DNA of 64,000 bases from Thioglobus_C sp964448305 (GCA_964448305.1 CAYUWB010000004.1:10148-74147); one strand, 5' to 3'. Shown: positions 26,334 through 36,158, counted from the first letter of the stretch. Notes: generated by a model not told the origin, from the sequence alone. Translations and numbers: made by a program.

Positions 26334-26414
26334 TGTTTTACCTAGAAAAAATATAATCCCAGTATTCTACCTAAAGATGTAAAATTTATTCATTTTTCAT
26401 ACAATTTTATTAAG

Positions 26415-27134
26415 ATGATCAAACAACTTTTTATTGCTTTAATATTTCTATCGGGCACTGCTATTGCCGATAAAGATGCTGTTATTAATAACCTTGAACG
26501 TTTCTTTGGCAAGATTGAAAAAGAAGATATTATTGAAAGCCCGTTTAATGGCGTTTATGAAGTGATTGTTTACAATCCTGTTGATTCTCTTTTAGTGTCT
26601 AAAGATGGTCAATACATCATTCAAGGTGATGTAGTTGATTTGACCACTAGAAAACGTCTGCCTATTAATGACAAAGTTAAACTCATTAAAACTACATTGA
26701 TTAATTCAATTAATGATGTTGATAAAATTATTTACAAAGCCAATAACGAAAAATACATCGTCAATGTATTTACCGATGTCGATTGCCCTTTCTGTCGAAA
26801 ACTGCATTTGGGTATGGATAAAATAAACGGGCTAGGGATTACCGTTAAATATTTGGCGTCACCATTAGCCTCACTGCATCCAACAGCTCAAAGCAAAATG
26901 CAAAAAATATGGTGTGCTGATGATAGAAAATTAGCGCTGGATAATTACAATATCGATAAAGAAGTACCCAATGTTGATGCTTGTAATGACCCTGTTTTCG
27001 AGCAATTATCACTCTCTAAACAAATCGGCGTTACCGGAACACCTGCAATATTTTTATCTGATGGCACGCACCTTCCTGGCTATTTAAAGCCTAGTGCACT
27101 ACTTAAAAAAATAGAAAAAACTCTTGGCAAATAG
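26415..27134 (+). CDS. dsbC: Thiol:disulfide interchange protein DsbC
   Basis: DsbC is a periplasmic disulfide isomerase. The 239-residue protein has a signal peptide (MIKQLFIALIFLSGTAIA), an N-terminal dimerisation domain and a thioredoxin domain with the active site C124-P-F-C127 in DVDCPFCRKL and a cis-proline in GVTGTPAIF. Two further cysteines (KIWCADD, DACNDP) may form a structural disulfide as in E. coli. The 3' end overlaps the start of rsmB. Confidence 0.94.
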   Translation: MIKQLFIALIFLSGTAIADKDAVINNLERFFGKIEKEDIIESPFNGVYEVIVYNPVDSLLVSKDGQYIIQGDVVDLTTRKRLPINDKVKLIKTTLINSINDVDKIIYKANNEKYIVNVFTDVDCPFCRKLHLGMDKINGLGITVKYLASPLASLHPTAQSKMQKIWCADDRKLALDNYNIDKEVPNVDACNDPVFEQLSLSKQIGVTGTPAIFLSDGTHLPGYLKPSALLKKIEKTLGK

Positions 27135-28392
27135 CACAACACTAGAAATTGCACTGAATGCAATCTGCTCGGTTGTTCTTGAAAAAAAATCATTATCTGC
27201 TTTTAATTTTCCAAAGGATTATCAAGATTTATCATTGACCAAATCCTTAGTATTTGGCACTATTCGCTTTTATCATGAGCTGAACGATATTGTCACAAAG
27301 CTTTTAAAACACCCGATTGAAAAAGACAATCTTGATGTTCATTGTTTGTTACTTTTAGGCACTTATCAACTTTTATATTCGAATGTCGCAACCCATGCGG
27401 CAATTTTTGAAACGGTTAATGTGGTACATAATATCAACAAACCTTGGGCCAAAGGCTTGGTAAATGCCATTCTACGAGAAGTTGATCGGCAAAAAGAAAC
27501 ACTGCAAACACAAGTGCATTATTCTCACCCAAGTTGGCTGGTAAAAAAAATCAAAAATAACTACCCTGATCAATTTGAACAAATATTTACCAACAATAAT
27601 ACTCAAGCACCAATGAGTATTCGTGTGCACCCAAATTACAATCTTAAAGACTACCAGAGCGAATTATCAGCCTTAGGTATTGACGCTTATCAAGTTGATG
27701 TTGCGCCACAGGCGTTGGTATTAAAAGAGGCTGTATCGGTTTTTAAACTGTCTAATTTTGATAAGGGCGCTTGTTATGTGCAAGATTGTTCGGCACAATT
27801 GTCAGCATATTTGTTAAATCCAAAAGAAGGTGAGCTGATTTTAGATGCTTGCTGTGCCCCCGGTGGCAAGAGCACACACTTGAGCGAACTGGCACCAAAT
27901 TCCAAAATTATTGCACTTGATAGTGATGAAGAAAGACTAAAACGTGTAGCAGAAAATATCAAGCGATTTGGCATTAAGAATATTGCACTCTCACAAGGCA
28001 ATGCCCAGGTTCAAGATTGGTGGGATGGTCAATTATTTGATAAAATTTTACTTGATGCACCTTGTTCAGCCACCGGTGTAATTCGTCGTCATCCCGACAT
28101 AAAGCTACTTAGAAAGCCTAAAGATATCTCCGCTTTGGTTGAGCTGCAAGCGAAAATTTTGGATAATTTATGGCAGATGCTAAAGTCAGGCGGCACACTC
28201 TTATATGCCACTTGCTCTATTTTAAAAGCTGAAAATGAAAATCAAATCATTCAGTTTTTACAAAACCATCCAGATGCCGATGAAATCAAGATAAATATAG
28301 GCTGGGGTATTAAAACGCCGGTTGGCAAACAACAACTCCCTAGTCATGAATTTGACGGGTTTTATTATGCCAAAATAAGGAAAGCGCCTTAA
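27124..28392 (+). CDS. rsmB: 16S rRNA m5C967 methyltransferase
   Basis: RsmB methylates C967 of 16S rRNA. The N-terminal ~140 residues resemble the NusB-like RNA-binding domain; the rest is a SAM methyltransferase with LDACCAPGGKSTHL, the LLDAPCSATGVIRRHPD motif and the catalytic YATCSI. The start is TTG at 27124, inside the last codons of dsbC (11-bp overlap); no ATG upstream fits, and coupling to dsbC is likely. The 422-residue length is normal. Confidence 0.94.
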   Translation: MANSTTLEIALNAICSVVLEKKSLSAFNFPKDYQDLSLTKSLVFGTIRFYHELNDIVTKLLKHPIEKDNLDVHCLLLLGTYQLLYSNVATHAAIFETVNVVHNINKPWAKGLVNAILREVDRQKETLQTQVHYSHPSWLVKKIKNNYPDQFEQIFTNNNTQAPMSIRVHPNYNLKDYQSELSALGIDAYQVDVAPQALVLKEAVSVFKLSNFDKGACYVQDCSAQLSAYLLNPKEGELILDACCAPGGKSTHLSELAPNSKIIALDSDEERLKRVAENIKRFGIKNIALSQGNAQVQDWWDGQLFDKILLDAPCSATGVIRRHPDIKLLRKPKDISALVELQAKILDNLWQMLKSGGTLLYATCSILKAENENQIIQFLQNHPDADEIKINIGWGIKTPVGKQQLPSHEFDGFYYAKIRKAP

Positions 28393-28415
28393 AGCACAGT
28401 ATTAGAATAATTTGA

Positions 28416-30401
28416 TCAGCCTGCAATCAAATACTTTTCAGCACGTTCAATATCTTCAATCAAGCCACTCAGAACAATATAATCATCGTCACGAATTCGA
28501 GTTTCTTCAGAAGGGTTTTCACCCCTAACATGTCCGCGCTTAATCGCCTCAACCTTCACGTTATAGTTTTCAAGATGTAGGTCTCCTAGGCGACGACCAA
28601 TAGCATGCATCGAACCCTCGACTAATACACTATGAATAATGCCTTTCATCACTTGATGCTGTTCCATCGGATTGTCATCTTCGCCAGGATAAAAATTTTC
28701 AAGAATCTTATAACGATCTTGACGAATTTGACGGGTATTTTTAAACACTCGACTAGGCGACTGTCCAATCATTAACATCAAGTGAGAAGCCAGCATAATG
28801 CTAGATTCAAAGGTATCAGGGATAACCTCAGTTGCACCCGCTTCAAACAATTCATTTAAATGTGAATCATCTAGTGTGCGCACCAAAATAGGAATGTCTT
28901 TATTAAGTTGTCGAGTCGTCTTAATGATTTTTAACGTCGAATGAAAATCACTAAAAGTAATAATCATTACCTTGGCTTTATTGATTTCTGCCGCCATTAA
29001 AATACTTTGTTTGGCCGCATCTCCATAATAAACTGACTCACCCGCATCATGGGCCTCACGTACACGTTTAATATCCATGTCTAGTACAACAAACGGATGG
29101 TTGGCTTTGTGTAAAAAGCGCTCAACCGTTTGACCAACACGTCCAAACCCACACAAAATAACATGGTCACTCAAATATTTACTTTCTTCAATAATGGTAT
29201 TTTCAATTTCTTGATGATTGTGAGAATAAGAGTCTTTATGTAGAAACTTTGCAATCCTGCCATTAAATTTAATCATAAATGGTGTTAGCGACATACTTAA
29301 TACCGCAGCAGTTAATAAAATATTACCTGTTTCATTTGGTAATAAATTAAACGAAAAAGCCAAACTTAATAATACTAAACCAAACTCTCCTACTTGTGAC
29401 AAAGACAAGGCAACACGCAAAGAGACACCACCCTCTTTACAAAATAATCGAGCGGTCATATAAAGGATTCCACCTTTGATCAAAATGATTGCCAAAGTAA
29501 TCAGTGCAATAATCCAAAAATTCTGCACCAATATCTCGATAGAAATTGACATGCCAATTGTGACAAAAAACAACCCTAATAAAATATCTTGAAAAGGTCG
29601 GATATCTGCTTCAATCTGGTGCCGATATTCGGTCTCACTAAGCATTGTGCCCGCCAAAAAAGCACCTAGTGTCATTGACAAGCCCATCTCTTCAGTAAAG
29701 GCTGCAGCACCTAAGGCAACCGTTAAAACGGTTAATGTAAAAAGTTCTTGAGACTTGGCACTAGCCACTTCATGAAATAGTGGCTTAAGCAAGTATTTAC
29801 CAATCATATGAATTAAGACAACCACAAACATGCCTTTTAAAAATGCTACAGCTAATAGCCAAGATATACCATCACCATCGCCGCTCATTGCCAAAGCCGG
29901 AATAAGGATCAACAATGGGACAACCATAATATCTTGAAAAATAAGAATACCTAACGCAGAGCGGCCATGCCTAGATCTGATTTCAGATTGCTCAGTCAGT
30001 TGTTTAATGACAATAGCGGTTGAAGAAAGTGCGAAGGCACTTGCAATAACAATACTAGTATTTGTATCCAAGCCTGCCAAATAAGTAATTAAGTAAACCA
30101 CAGCAGCGGTTGCAAAAACCTGTACTGCACCCATGCCAAACACTTGCCTACGCATGGCCATCATCTGCCCAATAGAAAATTCCAAACCAATGGCAAACAA
30201 CAAAAACACAATACCGAGTTCAGCTAAAAGTTCAATATTATCTGCGTTATCAATGAATCCAAGTCCATTTGGACCGACAATAACACCGACAATAATGTAA
30301 CCTAAGATAGGCGGAAAATGCAAACGACGCGATATCGAAACTGTTATCACCGCAATGGTGAGTAACAAAACAATTTGTATTAATAAATGCTCATTCATCA
30401 T
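28416..30401 (-). CDS. CPA2-family monovalent cation:proton antiporter with RCK domains
   Basis: A 661-residue Kef/YbaL-type transporter. About twelve membrane segments occupy residues 5-385. A cytosolic TrkA-N (RCK) domain follows, beginning DHVILCGFGRVGQTVERFL near residue 410 with the GxGxxG nucleotide loop, then a TrkA-C domain (about 575-661, ending EDIERAEKYLIAG). Such proteins exchange K+ or Na+ for protons under nucleotide or glutathione control. No ancillary KefF/KefG gene is adjacent. It converges with rsmB across a short spacer without a clear terminator. Confidence 0.9.
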   Translation of the reverse strand: MMNEHLLIQIVLLLTIAVITVSISRRLHFPPILGYIIVGVIVGPNGLGFIDNADNIELLAELGIVFLLFAIGLEFSIGQMMAMRRQVFGMGAVQVFATAAVVYLITYLAGLDTNTSIVIASAFALSSTAIVIKQLTEQSEIRSRHGRSALGILIFQDIMVVPLLILIPALAMSGDGDGISWLLAVAFLKGMFVVVLIHMIGKYLLKPLFHEVASAKSQELFTLTVLTVALGAAAFTEEMGLSMTLGAFLAGTMLSETEYRHQIEADIRPFQDILLGLFFVTIGMSISIEILVQNFWIIALITLAIILIKGGILYMTARLFCKEGGVSLRVALSLSQVGEFGLVLLSLAFSFNLLPNETGNILLTAAVLSMSLTPFMIKFNGRIAKFLHKDSYSHNHQEIENTIIEESKYLSDHVILCGFGRVGQTVERFLHKANHPFVVLDMDIKRVREAHDAGESVYYGDAAKQSILMAAEINKAKVMIITFSDFHSTLKIIKTTRQLNKDIPILVRTLDDSHLNELFEAGATEVIPDTFESSIMLASHLMLMIGQSPSRVFKNTRQIRQDRYKILENFYPGEDDNPMEQHQVMKGIIHSVLVEGSMHAIGRRLGDLHLENYNVKVEAIKRGHVRGENPSEETRIRDDDYIVLSGLIEDIERAEKYLIAG

Positions 30402-30541
30402 TAAACAAAAATGCTAGTCTGACTGTTTAAAAGCATTTCTTTTATTTTAAAAAATATCATTATAAATCAATTTAGGTTGTTTTCTTAAATTGCTTACATG
30501 GTACACCGAAAAATTAAAAAATGCCGCATGTGTCAAAAAAA

Positions 30542-30571
30542 AATGACAATGACAATGACAATGACAATGAC
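30542..30571. repeat. (AATGAC)5 microsatellite, first copy
   Basis: Five perfect hexanucleotide units, followed by AATATAGTGTAGAAT. The same tract appears at 30697-30726 beyond the gap; the two are one locus duplicated by the assembly join. The tract lies upstream of the secreted DsrE-like gene. Confidence 0.92.
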
Positions 30572-30696
30572 AATATAGTGTAGAATATTTTTTGTANNNN
30601 NNNNNNNNNNNNNNNNNNNNNNNNNNNNNNNNNNNNNNNNNNNNNNNNNNNNNNNNNNNNNNNNNNNNNNNNNNNNNNNNNNNNNNNNNNNNNNNN

Positions 30697-30726
30697 AATG
30701 ACAATGACAATGACAATGACAATGAC
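30697..30726. repeat. (AATGAC)5 microsatellite, duplicate at the join
   Basis: Same five units as at 30542-30571, inside the duplicated 55-bp contig end. It is 68 bp before the ATG of the DsrE-like gene, in promoter position. Confidence 0.9.
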
Positions 30727-30793
30727 AATATAGTGTAGAATATTTTTTGTATTTTAAAAAAATACATTATTTTATTAATCAAAGAGGGGAAAC

Positions 30794-31207
30794 ATGAAAA
30801 AAATACTACTAAGTATTGCGACATTCGCATTACTCACATTAAGCGCACAAGCGGCCAATCCAAAATACGTTATTCAAATCAGCACGGATGATGCCAGAAC
30901 ACAAAAAATTGTACTCAATAATGCCGCCAACCTACAGAAATACTATGGCGCTGACAATGTCACTGTTGAAATTGTTGCTTATGGCCCAGGTTTAGGTATC
31001 TTAACGCCAGGCAATAAAAACGCATCACGTGTTGAAAAAATGGCGATGAACGATGTTAAGTTTAGTGCTTGTCAAAATACCATGAATGGCATTAAGAAAA
31101 AGAAAGGTGCCTTTCCAAAGCTAACAGAAGGTGTCACTATCACCCCTTCTGGTGTTGTTCGTATTGGTGAATTACAGCAACAAGGCTATTCTTACGTTCG
31201 ACCTTAG
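30794..31207 (+). CDS. Secreted DsrE-like protein
   Basis: A 137-residue protein with a clear signal peptide (MKKILLSIATFALLTLSAQA), so it acts in the periplasm. The mature part (KYVIQISTDDARTQKIVLNN to YGPGLGILTPG) has the DsrE/DsrF-like alpha/beta fold, with a single cysteine, C93 in FSACQNTM, placed like the sulfur-carrying cysteine of that fold. It may bind or shuttle reduced sulfur in the periplasm; this is inference. AGAGGGG precedes the ATG. A hexanucleotide repeat lies in its promoter region. Confidence 0.82.
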   Translation: MKKILLSIATFALLTLSAQAANPKYVIQISTDDARTQKIVLNNAANLQKYYGADNVTVEIVAYGPGLGILTPGNKNASRVEKMAMNDVKFSACQNTMNGIKKKKGAFPKLTEGVTITPSGVVRIGELQQQGYSYVRP

Positions 31208-31224
31208 CTAACAACCCAGTTAAT

Positions 31225-31251
31225 AAAAAAGGCGCTTTTAGCGCCTTTTTT
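31225..31251. terminator. Bidirectional rho-independent terminator
   Basis: AAAAAAGGCGC, loop TTTTA, GCGCCTTTTTT. It serves the DsrE-like gene on the plus strand and lon on the minus strand. Confidence 0.94.
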
Positions 31252-31257
31252 AATGTG

Positions 31258-33594
31258 TTATTTTTCTAAGGCAATATCCAGCACTTCATCGATCCACTTA
31301 ACCTTGATCACATTAAGATTGCCTTTGATTTTTTCTGGCACTTCAGACAACTCACGTTCGTTGTCATCAGGAATGATCACGGTTTTAATACCGCCACGAA
31401 GTGCTGCTAGCATCTTCTCTTTTAGACCGCCAATTGGGGTAATTTCGCCACGAAGTGTGATCTCACCTGTCATCGCTACGTCTGCCTTGACTTTACGTCC
31501 TGTTAATACTGACACCAATGCTGTACACATTGCTGCACCCGCACTTGGGCCGTCTTTTGGCGTGGAGCCATCCGGTACGTGAATATGGATATCGAGCTTG
31601 TCTTGGAAATCATCAGCAATGCCTAATTCTTTTGCTCGTGTGCGCGTAACACTCATCGCTGCTTGAATCGACTCTTTCATTACATCGCCTAATTGGCCAG
31701 TGTAGTTGAGCTTGCCCTTGCCTTTGTAAGTGGTGGCTTCAATGGTTAACAAGTCACCGCCAACCGATGTCCATGCCAAGCCAGTCACCTCACCAATTTG
31801 ATTGTGCTCTTCTGCCAAACCATAGCGGAATTTTTTAACACCTAAATATTTTGGTAAGCTTTTAGCATTGATAATGGCTCGGCCTTTGCGTTTTTTAAGC
31901 ACGACTTCTTTTACGACTTTACGACAAATGGTGCTAATAGTGCGGCTCAAACTGCGCACACCAGCTTCGCGCGTGTAATAGCGGATAATGTCTAAAATTG
32001 CCGAATCTTTAAAATCAATCTCGCTTGATTTGATGCCATTATTTTCCATCGCTTTAGCCACTAAATGACGCTTGGCAATTTGCACTTTTTCATCTTCGGT
32101 ATAGCCAGATAGTTCAATAATTTCCATACGATCTAACAGTGGCTGTGGCAAATCTAGTGAGTTAGCCGTGGCCACAAACATCACTTGCGAAAGGTCGTAA
32201 TCAACCTCTAAATAATGGTCGTTAAAGGTGTGATTTTGCTCAGGATCTAGCACTTCAAGCATCGCTGAAGATGGATCGCCTCGATAATCAGAAGCCATTT
32301 TTTCAATTTCATCTAACAAAAACAGTGGATTCTTAACCTTTACTTTTTGCATTTTTTGTACGATAGAGCCCGGCATGGCGCCAATGTAAGTACGTCTATG
32401 GCCACGAATCTCAGCTTCATCACGCACACCACCTAAGGCCATACGCACATATTTACGATTAACCGCTTTAGCAATCGACTCACCGAGTGAGGTTTTACCT
32501 ACACCAGGAGGGCCAACAAGGCACAAAATATTGGCTTTATTGTGAGTAACGCGTGTTTGCACTGCCAAGTGCTCCAAAATGCGCTCTTTAACTTTATTTA
32601 GACCATAGTGATCATCGTCTAAAATCTTTTGTGCTTTATTTAGATCTTTATTAATGCGCGTTTGTTTTTTCCACGGTACATCGCACAAGTTTTCAATATA
32701 GGTGCGAATGATCGAAGCGTCTGACGACTGAGATGACATGCGCGAGAGTTTTTTAAGTTCAGATTCTGCTTTGGCTTTGACGGCTTTTGGCATTTTTGCT
32801 TTATTGATACCTGCCTGTAAATCTTCAATTTCGTTTTCGTCTTCGGCTTGGCCTAATTCTTTTTGAATGGATTTCATTTGTTCATTCAAATAGTAGTCTC
32901 TTTGGTTGGACTCCATTTGTTTGCGCACACGAGATTGAATCTTCTTTTCGGCACTTAGTACGTCAATTTCACCTTGAATAACCGCCAAAATTTTATCGAG
33001 TCTGTCTTTAGCGCGATCACCCTCAAGTAGGGATTGTTTTTCTTCAAGCTTAAGATTTAAATTGGCAATAATGACGTCACTAAAACGCTCAACATCCGAA
33101 ATATCTTGCAATACTTTAAACACCTCTTCAGGTATCTTCTTATTGAGTTTAATGTAAGACTCAAAACTATCTAATGCTAAGCGCATCATCGCCTTAACTT
33201 CAACATTTTCATTAGACTCTAGATTGAATTCACTAACCGATACTTCGGTGTAGTCCTCCGTCTCAAAAAACTCATTAACCTTTGCACGCTTTACCCCTTC
33301 AACCAAAACCTTGATCGTGCCATCGGGTAGTTTCAACATTTGTAAAATAGTAGCTAGCGTACCTACTTGATGCAAATCATCATTGTTAGGATTTTCAGTT
33401 TTTTCATCTTTTTGTGCTACTAAAAAGATGTACTTATTAGTGCCCATCGCCTGGGTGATTGCATTGACGGAAGATTTTCTACCAACAAAAAGTGGCATGA
33501 CTGTGTGCGGGAAAACCACCACATCACGCAAAGGCAATAAAGGTACTCGCTCCTGAGCTAGGTCAATGATTTCTGTTGTGGCTTCTGTTTCCAT
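31258..33594 (-). CDS. lon: ATP-dependent protease Lon
   Basis: Lon degrades misfolded and regulatory proteins in the cytosol. The 778-residue protein has the N-terminal substrate domain (PLLPLRDVVVFPH), the AAA+ module with GPPGVGKTS and LLDEIEK, and the C-terminal Ser/Lys protease with PKDGPSAG (Ser about 684) and GGLKEK (Lys about 725). Its start lies 37 bp inside the 3' end of hflX, and it is last in tig-clpP-clpX-hflX-lon. A shared terminator follows. Confidence 0.97.
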   Translation of the reverse strand: METEATTEIIDLAQERVPLLPLRDVVVFPHTVMPLFVGRKSSVNAITQAMGTNKYIFLVAQKDEKTENPNNDDLHQVGTLATILQMLKLPDGTIKVLVEGVKRAKVNEFFETEDYTEVSVSEFNLESNENVEVKAMMRLALDSFESYIKLNKKIPEEVFKVLQDISDVERFSDVIIANLNLKLEEKQSLLEGDRAKDRLDKILAVIQGEIDVLSAEKKIQSRVRKQMESNQRDYYLNEQMKSIQKELGQAEDENEIEDLQAGINKAKMPKAVKAKAESELKKLSRMSSQSSDASIIRTYIENLCDVPWKKQTRINKDLNKAQKILDDDHYGLNKVKERILEHLAVQTRVTHNKANILCLVGPPGVGKTSLGESIAKAVNRKYVRMALGGVRDEAEIRGHRRTYIGAMPGSIVQKMQKVKVKNPLFLLDEIEKMASDYRGDPSSAMLEVLDPEQNHTFNDHYLEVDYDLSQVMFVATANSLDLPQPLLDRMEIIELSGYTEDEKVQIAKRHLVAKAMENNGIKSSEIDFKDSAILDIIRYYTREAGVRSLSRTISTICRKVVKEVVLKKRKGRAIINAKSLPKYLGVKKFRYGLAEEHNQIGEVTGLAWTSVGGDLLTIEATTYKGKGKLNYTGQLGDVMKESIQAAMSVTRTRAKELGIADDFQDKLDIHIHVPDGSTPKDGPSAGAAMCTALVSVLTGRKVKADVAMTGEITLRGEITPIGGLKEKMLAALRGGIKTVIIPDDNERELSEVPEKIKGNLNVIKVKWIDEVLDIALEK

Positions 33595-34883
33595 AACAAT
33601 TTAACACCTTGTTTGTTTAATAATTTAGATAGATAGTGGTTTGTGACGTTAATTTCAAGTACCCAAGCGCCAAAATCATCCACCTTCTCATTGTGGATAT
33701 AACCAATATTATGAATCTCACTACGAATATAAGCCGATTGCACATCCAATTGTATTTTGGCACGTGTCATCATACCACTAAGCTGCTCTGCTAATGCCTG
33801 ATAAAGCAAATCAATGCCTAAGTCCTTTTGCGCAGAAATCCACACACGATAGATTCTTCCGTCTTTATCGCGATCCATTCTAGGCTCAAAATCAGTTAAA
33901 CAATCTATTTTGTTCATCACCAAAATAGTGGGGATTTTATCAGCGCCAATCTCCAAAATAATGTCTTCAACTTGGTCGATTTTTTCTGGATTATATTCAT
34001 CAGAAGCATCAACTACATGCAACAACACATTTGATTGTCGTGTCTCTTCTAAGGTTGATTTAAAAGCCGCTACCAAGTCATGTGGTAAGTCTTGAATAAA
34101 ACCAACGGTATCTGCAATGACCGCTTCGCCTGAAGCTGGCAAAATCACACGTCGAATGGTTGAATCCAACGTGGCAAATAATTGATCATCTGCAAATACT
34201 TCAGCTTGGGTAATGGTATTAAACAAAGTGGATTTTCCAGCATTGGTATAGCCTGCCAAAGCAATCATCGGCAGTTCACTTTTAACGCGAGACTTACGCC
34301 CTAAATCACGCTGCTTATGCACTTTATCTAAACGTTTAGTGATGTTTTTAATACGAACAGCAATGAGACGCTTATCGGTTTCTAGTTGGGTTTCACCTGG
34401 GCCTCGTAAGCCAATACCCCCCTTTTGACGCTCAAGGTGTGTCCAACCTCTAACCAACCTAGTAGATAGGTGGCGTAATTGAGCCAGTTCGACTTGTAAT
34501 TTACCCTCAAAAGATCGAGCTCTGAGCGAGAAGATATCTAGAATCAAACCAGTACGATCCATCACTTGACATTCTAATGATTTTTCTAAATTTCGTTCTT
34601 GTGATGGGGATAACTCAGTTGAAAAAATAACCAAATCAAGCTCTAGTTCTTTAACCAAGTCCGTTAGCTCTTCCACCTTACCCGAGCCAATAAAGTATTT
34701 AGCACTGGCAAAATTACGCGAAACTTTAAGGTTTTTAACAACACAGAGCCCTGAAGATCTAGCGAGCTCTTCAAATTCATCCATACCATTATGAACATGT
34801 CGATTATTAGGAAGCTCTACATAAACCAGTAATGTTCGTTCGCCTTGGCCAACTGCATCTTTTTGACGATCAAATAATTCCAA
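33558..34883 (-). CDS. hflX: Ribosome-associated GTPase HflX
   Basis: HflX binds the ribosome and splits stalled or heat-damaged 70S particles. The 441-residue protein has the glycine-rich segment RGWTHLERQKGGIGLRGPGE, the P-loop GYTNAGKSTLFN, the DTVGFIQDLP switch and NKID. In E. coli hflX follows hfq; here it sits between clpX (14 bp upstream) and lon (37-bp overlap), so its expression is tied to the protease genes. The C-terminus (LLWKQKPQQKSLT) lies inside the lon start region. Confidence 0.95.
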   Translation of the reverse strand: MELFDRQKDAVGQGERTLLVYVELPNNRHVHNGMDEFEELARSSGLCVVKNLKVSRNFASAKYFIGSGKVEELTDLVKELELDLVIFSTELSPSQERNLEKSLECQVMDRTGLILDIFSLRARSFEGKLQVELAQLRHLSTRLVRGWTHLERQKGGIGLRGPGETQLETDKRLIAVRIKNITKRLDKVHKQRDLGRKSRVKSELPMIALAGYTNAGKSTLFNTITQAEVFADDQLFATLDSTIRRVILPASGEAVIADTVGFIQDLPHDLVAAFKSTLEETRQSNVLLHVVDASDEYNPEKIDQVEDIILEIGADKIPTILVMNKIDCLTDFEPRMDRDKDGRIYRVWISAQKDLGIDLLYQALAEQLSGMMTRAKIQLDVQSAYIRSEIHNIGYIHNEKVDDFGAWVLEINVTNHYLSKLLNKQGVKLLWKQKPQQKSLT

Positions 34884-34897
34884 CTGAGTGAACTGGG

Positions 34898-36154
34898 TTA
34901 GCTGGCTTTTTTAGATTTCTTAGCTGACCGATACACCATTAACGGCGCTTTTTTCTTCTCAACCACTGCTTTGTCAATCACCACTTCAACAACGTCGTCT
35001 AATGATGGTAATTCAAACATGGTATCTAGCAACAAGTCTTCTAAGATAGAACGCAGACCTCGAGCACCTGTTTTGCGCTTAATGGCTAACTTAGCAATGG
35101 CTGATAAAGCCGGTTTTCTGAAAGTTAGTTTAACGCCTTCCATTGAAAACACTTCTTGGAATTGCTTAACCACTGAATTTTTAGGTTTTGTTAAGATTTG
35201 AATTAATGCTTCTTCATCTAACTCACTAAGTGCTGTTTGCACAGGTAGTCGGCCTACCAATTCTGGAATCAAACCGTATTTAATTAAATCTTCTGGCTCA
35301 ATTAAATCAAATAAATCAGTTAATGTTTTTTCTTCGTTAAGGTCTTTAACATCCGCAGAAAAACCAATGCCAGTCGCTTTTTCAACACGTCTTCCAATAA
35401 CCTTATCTAAACCATCAAATGCACCGCCACAAATAAATAAAATCTTTGAGGTGTCGACATCAATCGTCTCTTGATTAGGGTGTTTACGTCCACCTTGTGG
35501 TGGCACTGAAGCTACTGTGCCTTCAATAAGCTTAAGCATGGCTTGCTGCACACCCTCACCCGACACATCACGTGTAATCGAAGGCGAATCACTGCGACGA
35601 GAAATCTTGTCAATTTCATCAATAAAAATAATACCGCGCTCTGCACGATCAGCATCAAAATCACATTTAGATAATAAATTTTTAATCACGTTTTCAACAT
35701 CATCACCAACATAACCTGCTTCGGTTAATGTGGTTGCATCAGCCACCGTAAATGGCACATCTAAAATACGTGCTAATGTTTGCGCTAATAACGTTTTTCC
35801 CGAGCCAGTTGGGCCGATCATTAAAATGTTGGATTTGTCTAATTCAACTTCATTTGAAACATAGCCACTTTGCAGACGTTTGTAATGGTTGTAAACTGCA
35901 ACTGACAACACTTTTTTAGCATGGTCTTGGCCGATTACGTAATCATTTAAAAAATCAAGTAATTGCTTAGGGGTGTAGTCCCACTCTTGATGTGTCTCGG
36001 TAATTTCTTTAAGTGCTTGCTCTTGAATTAAGTCATGGCATGACTCAATACACTCATTACAAATATAAACGCCTGGTCCCGCAATTAAACGATCAACCTC
36101 GGCTTTGGCTTTGCCACAAAATGAACAATTTAATTCTTCGATATCTGCTGCCAT
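34898..36154 (-). CDS. clpX: ClpX ATPase subunit of ClpXP
   Basis: ClpX unfolds substrates and feeds them to ClpP. Start set at ATG 36154, which gives MAADIEELNCSFCGK and a 418-residue protein; the frame is open upstream into clpP but the added residues are not ClpX-like. The zinc-binding domain has CSFC and CNEC; the AAA+ part has GPTGSGKTLLAQ and IIFIDEIDKI, and the RKTGARGLRSILE sensor 2 region. It lies four bases after clpP. Confidence 0.97.
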   Translation of the reverse strand: MAADIEELNCSFCGKAKAEVDRLIAGPGVYICNECIESCHDLIQEQALKEITETHQEWDYTPKQLLDFLNDYVIGQDHAKKVLSVAVYNHYKRLQSGYVSNEVELDKSNILMIGPTGSGKTLLAQTLARILDVPFTVADATTLTEAGYVGDDVENVIKNLLSKCDFDADRAERGIIFIDEIDKISRRSDSPSITRDVSGEGVQQAMLKLIEGTVASVPPQGGRKHPNQETIDVDTSKILFICGGAFDGLDKVIGRRVEKATGIGFSADVKDLNEEKTLTDLFDLIEPEDLIKYGLIPELVGRLPVQTALSELDEEALIQILTKPKNSVVKQFQEVFSMEGVKLTFRKPALSAIAKLAIKRKTGARGLRSILEDLLLDTMFELPSLDDVVEVVIDKAVVEKKKAPLMVYRSAKKSKKAS

Positions 36155-36158
36155 AAAC

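Larger units (their letters stand above)
30402..30793. other. Intergenic region with hexanucleotide repeat and assembly join
   Basis: This 392-bp stretch between the divergent antiporter and DsrE-like genes contains no credible gene. Bases 30542-30596 recur exactly at 30697-30751 around 100 N, so the real region is probably about 155 bp shorter. It must carry the promoter of the DsrE-like gene; AT-rich boxes (TATAGT, TAGAAT) follow the repeat directly. Confidence 0.85.

Noticed and set aside
30542..30726. Possible CRISPR array
   Set aside because: The repeated unit is six bases with no spacers, and the second set is an assembly duplicate.
30447..30830. Minus-strand reading frame with LSLSLSLS repeats
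   Set aside because: It is the hexanucleotide repeat translated, and it runs through 100 N; no start signal or protein similarity.
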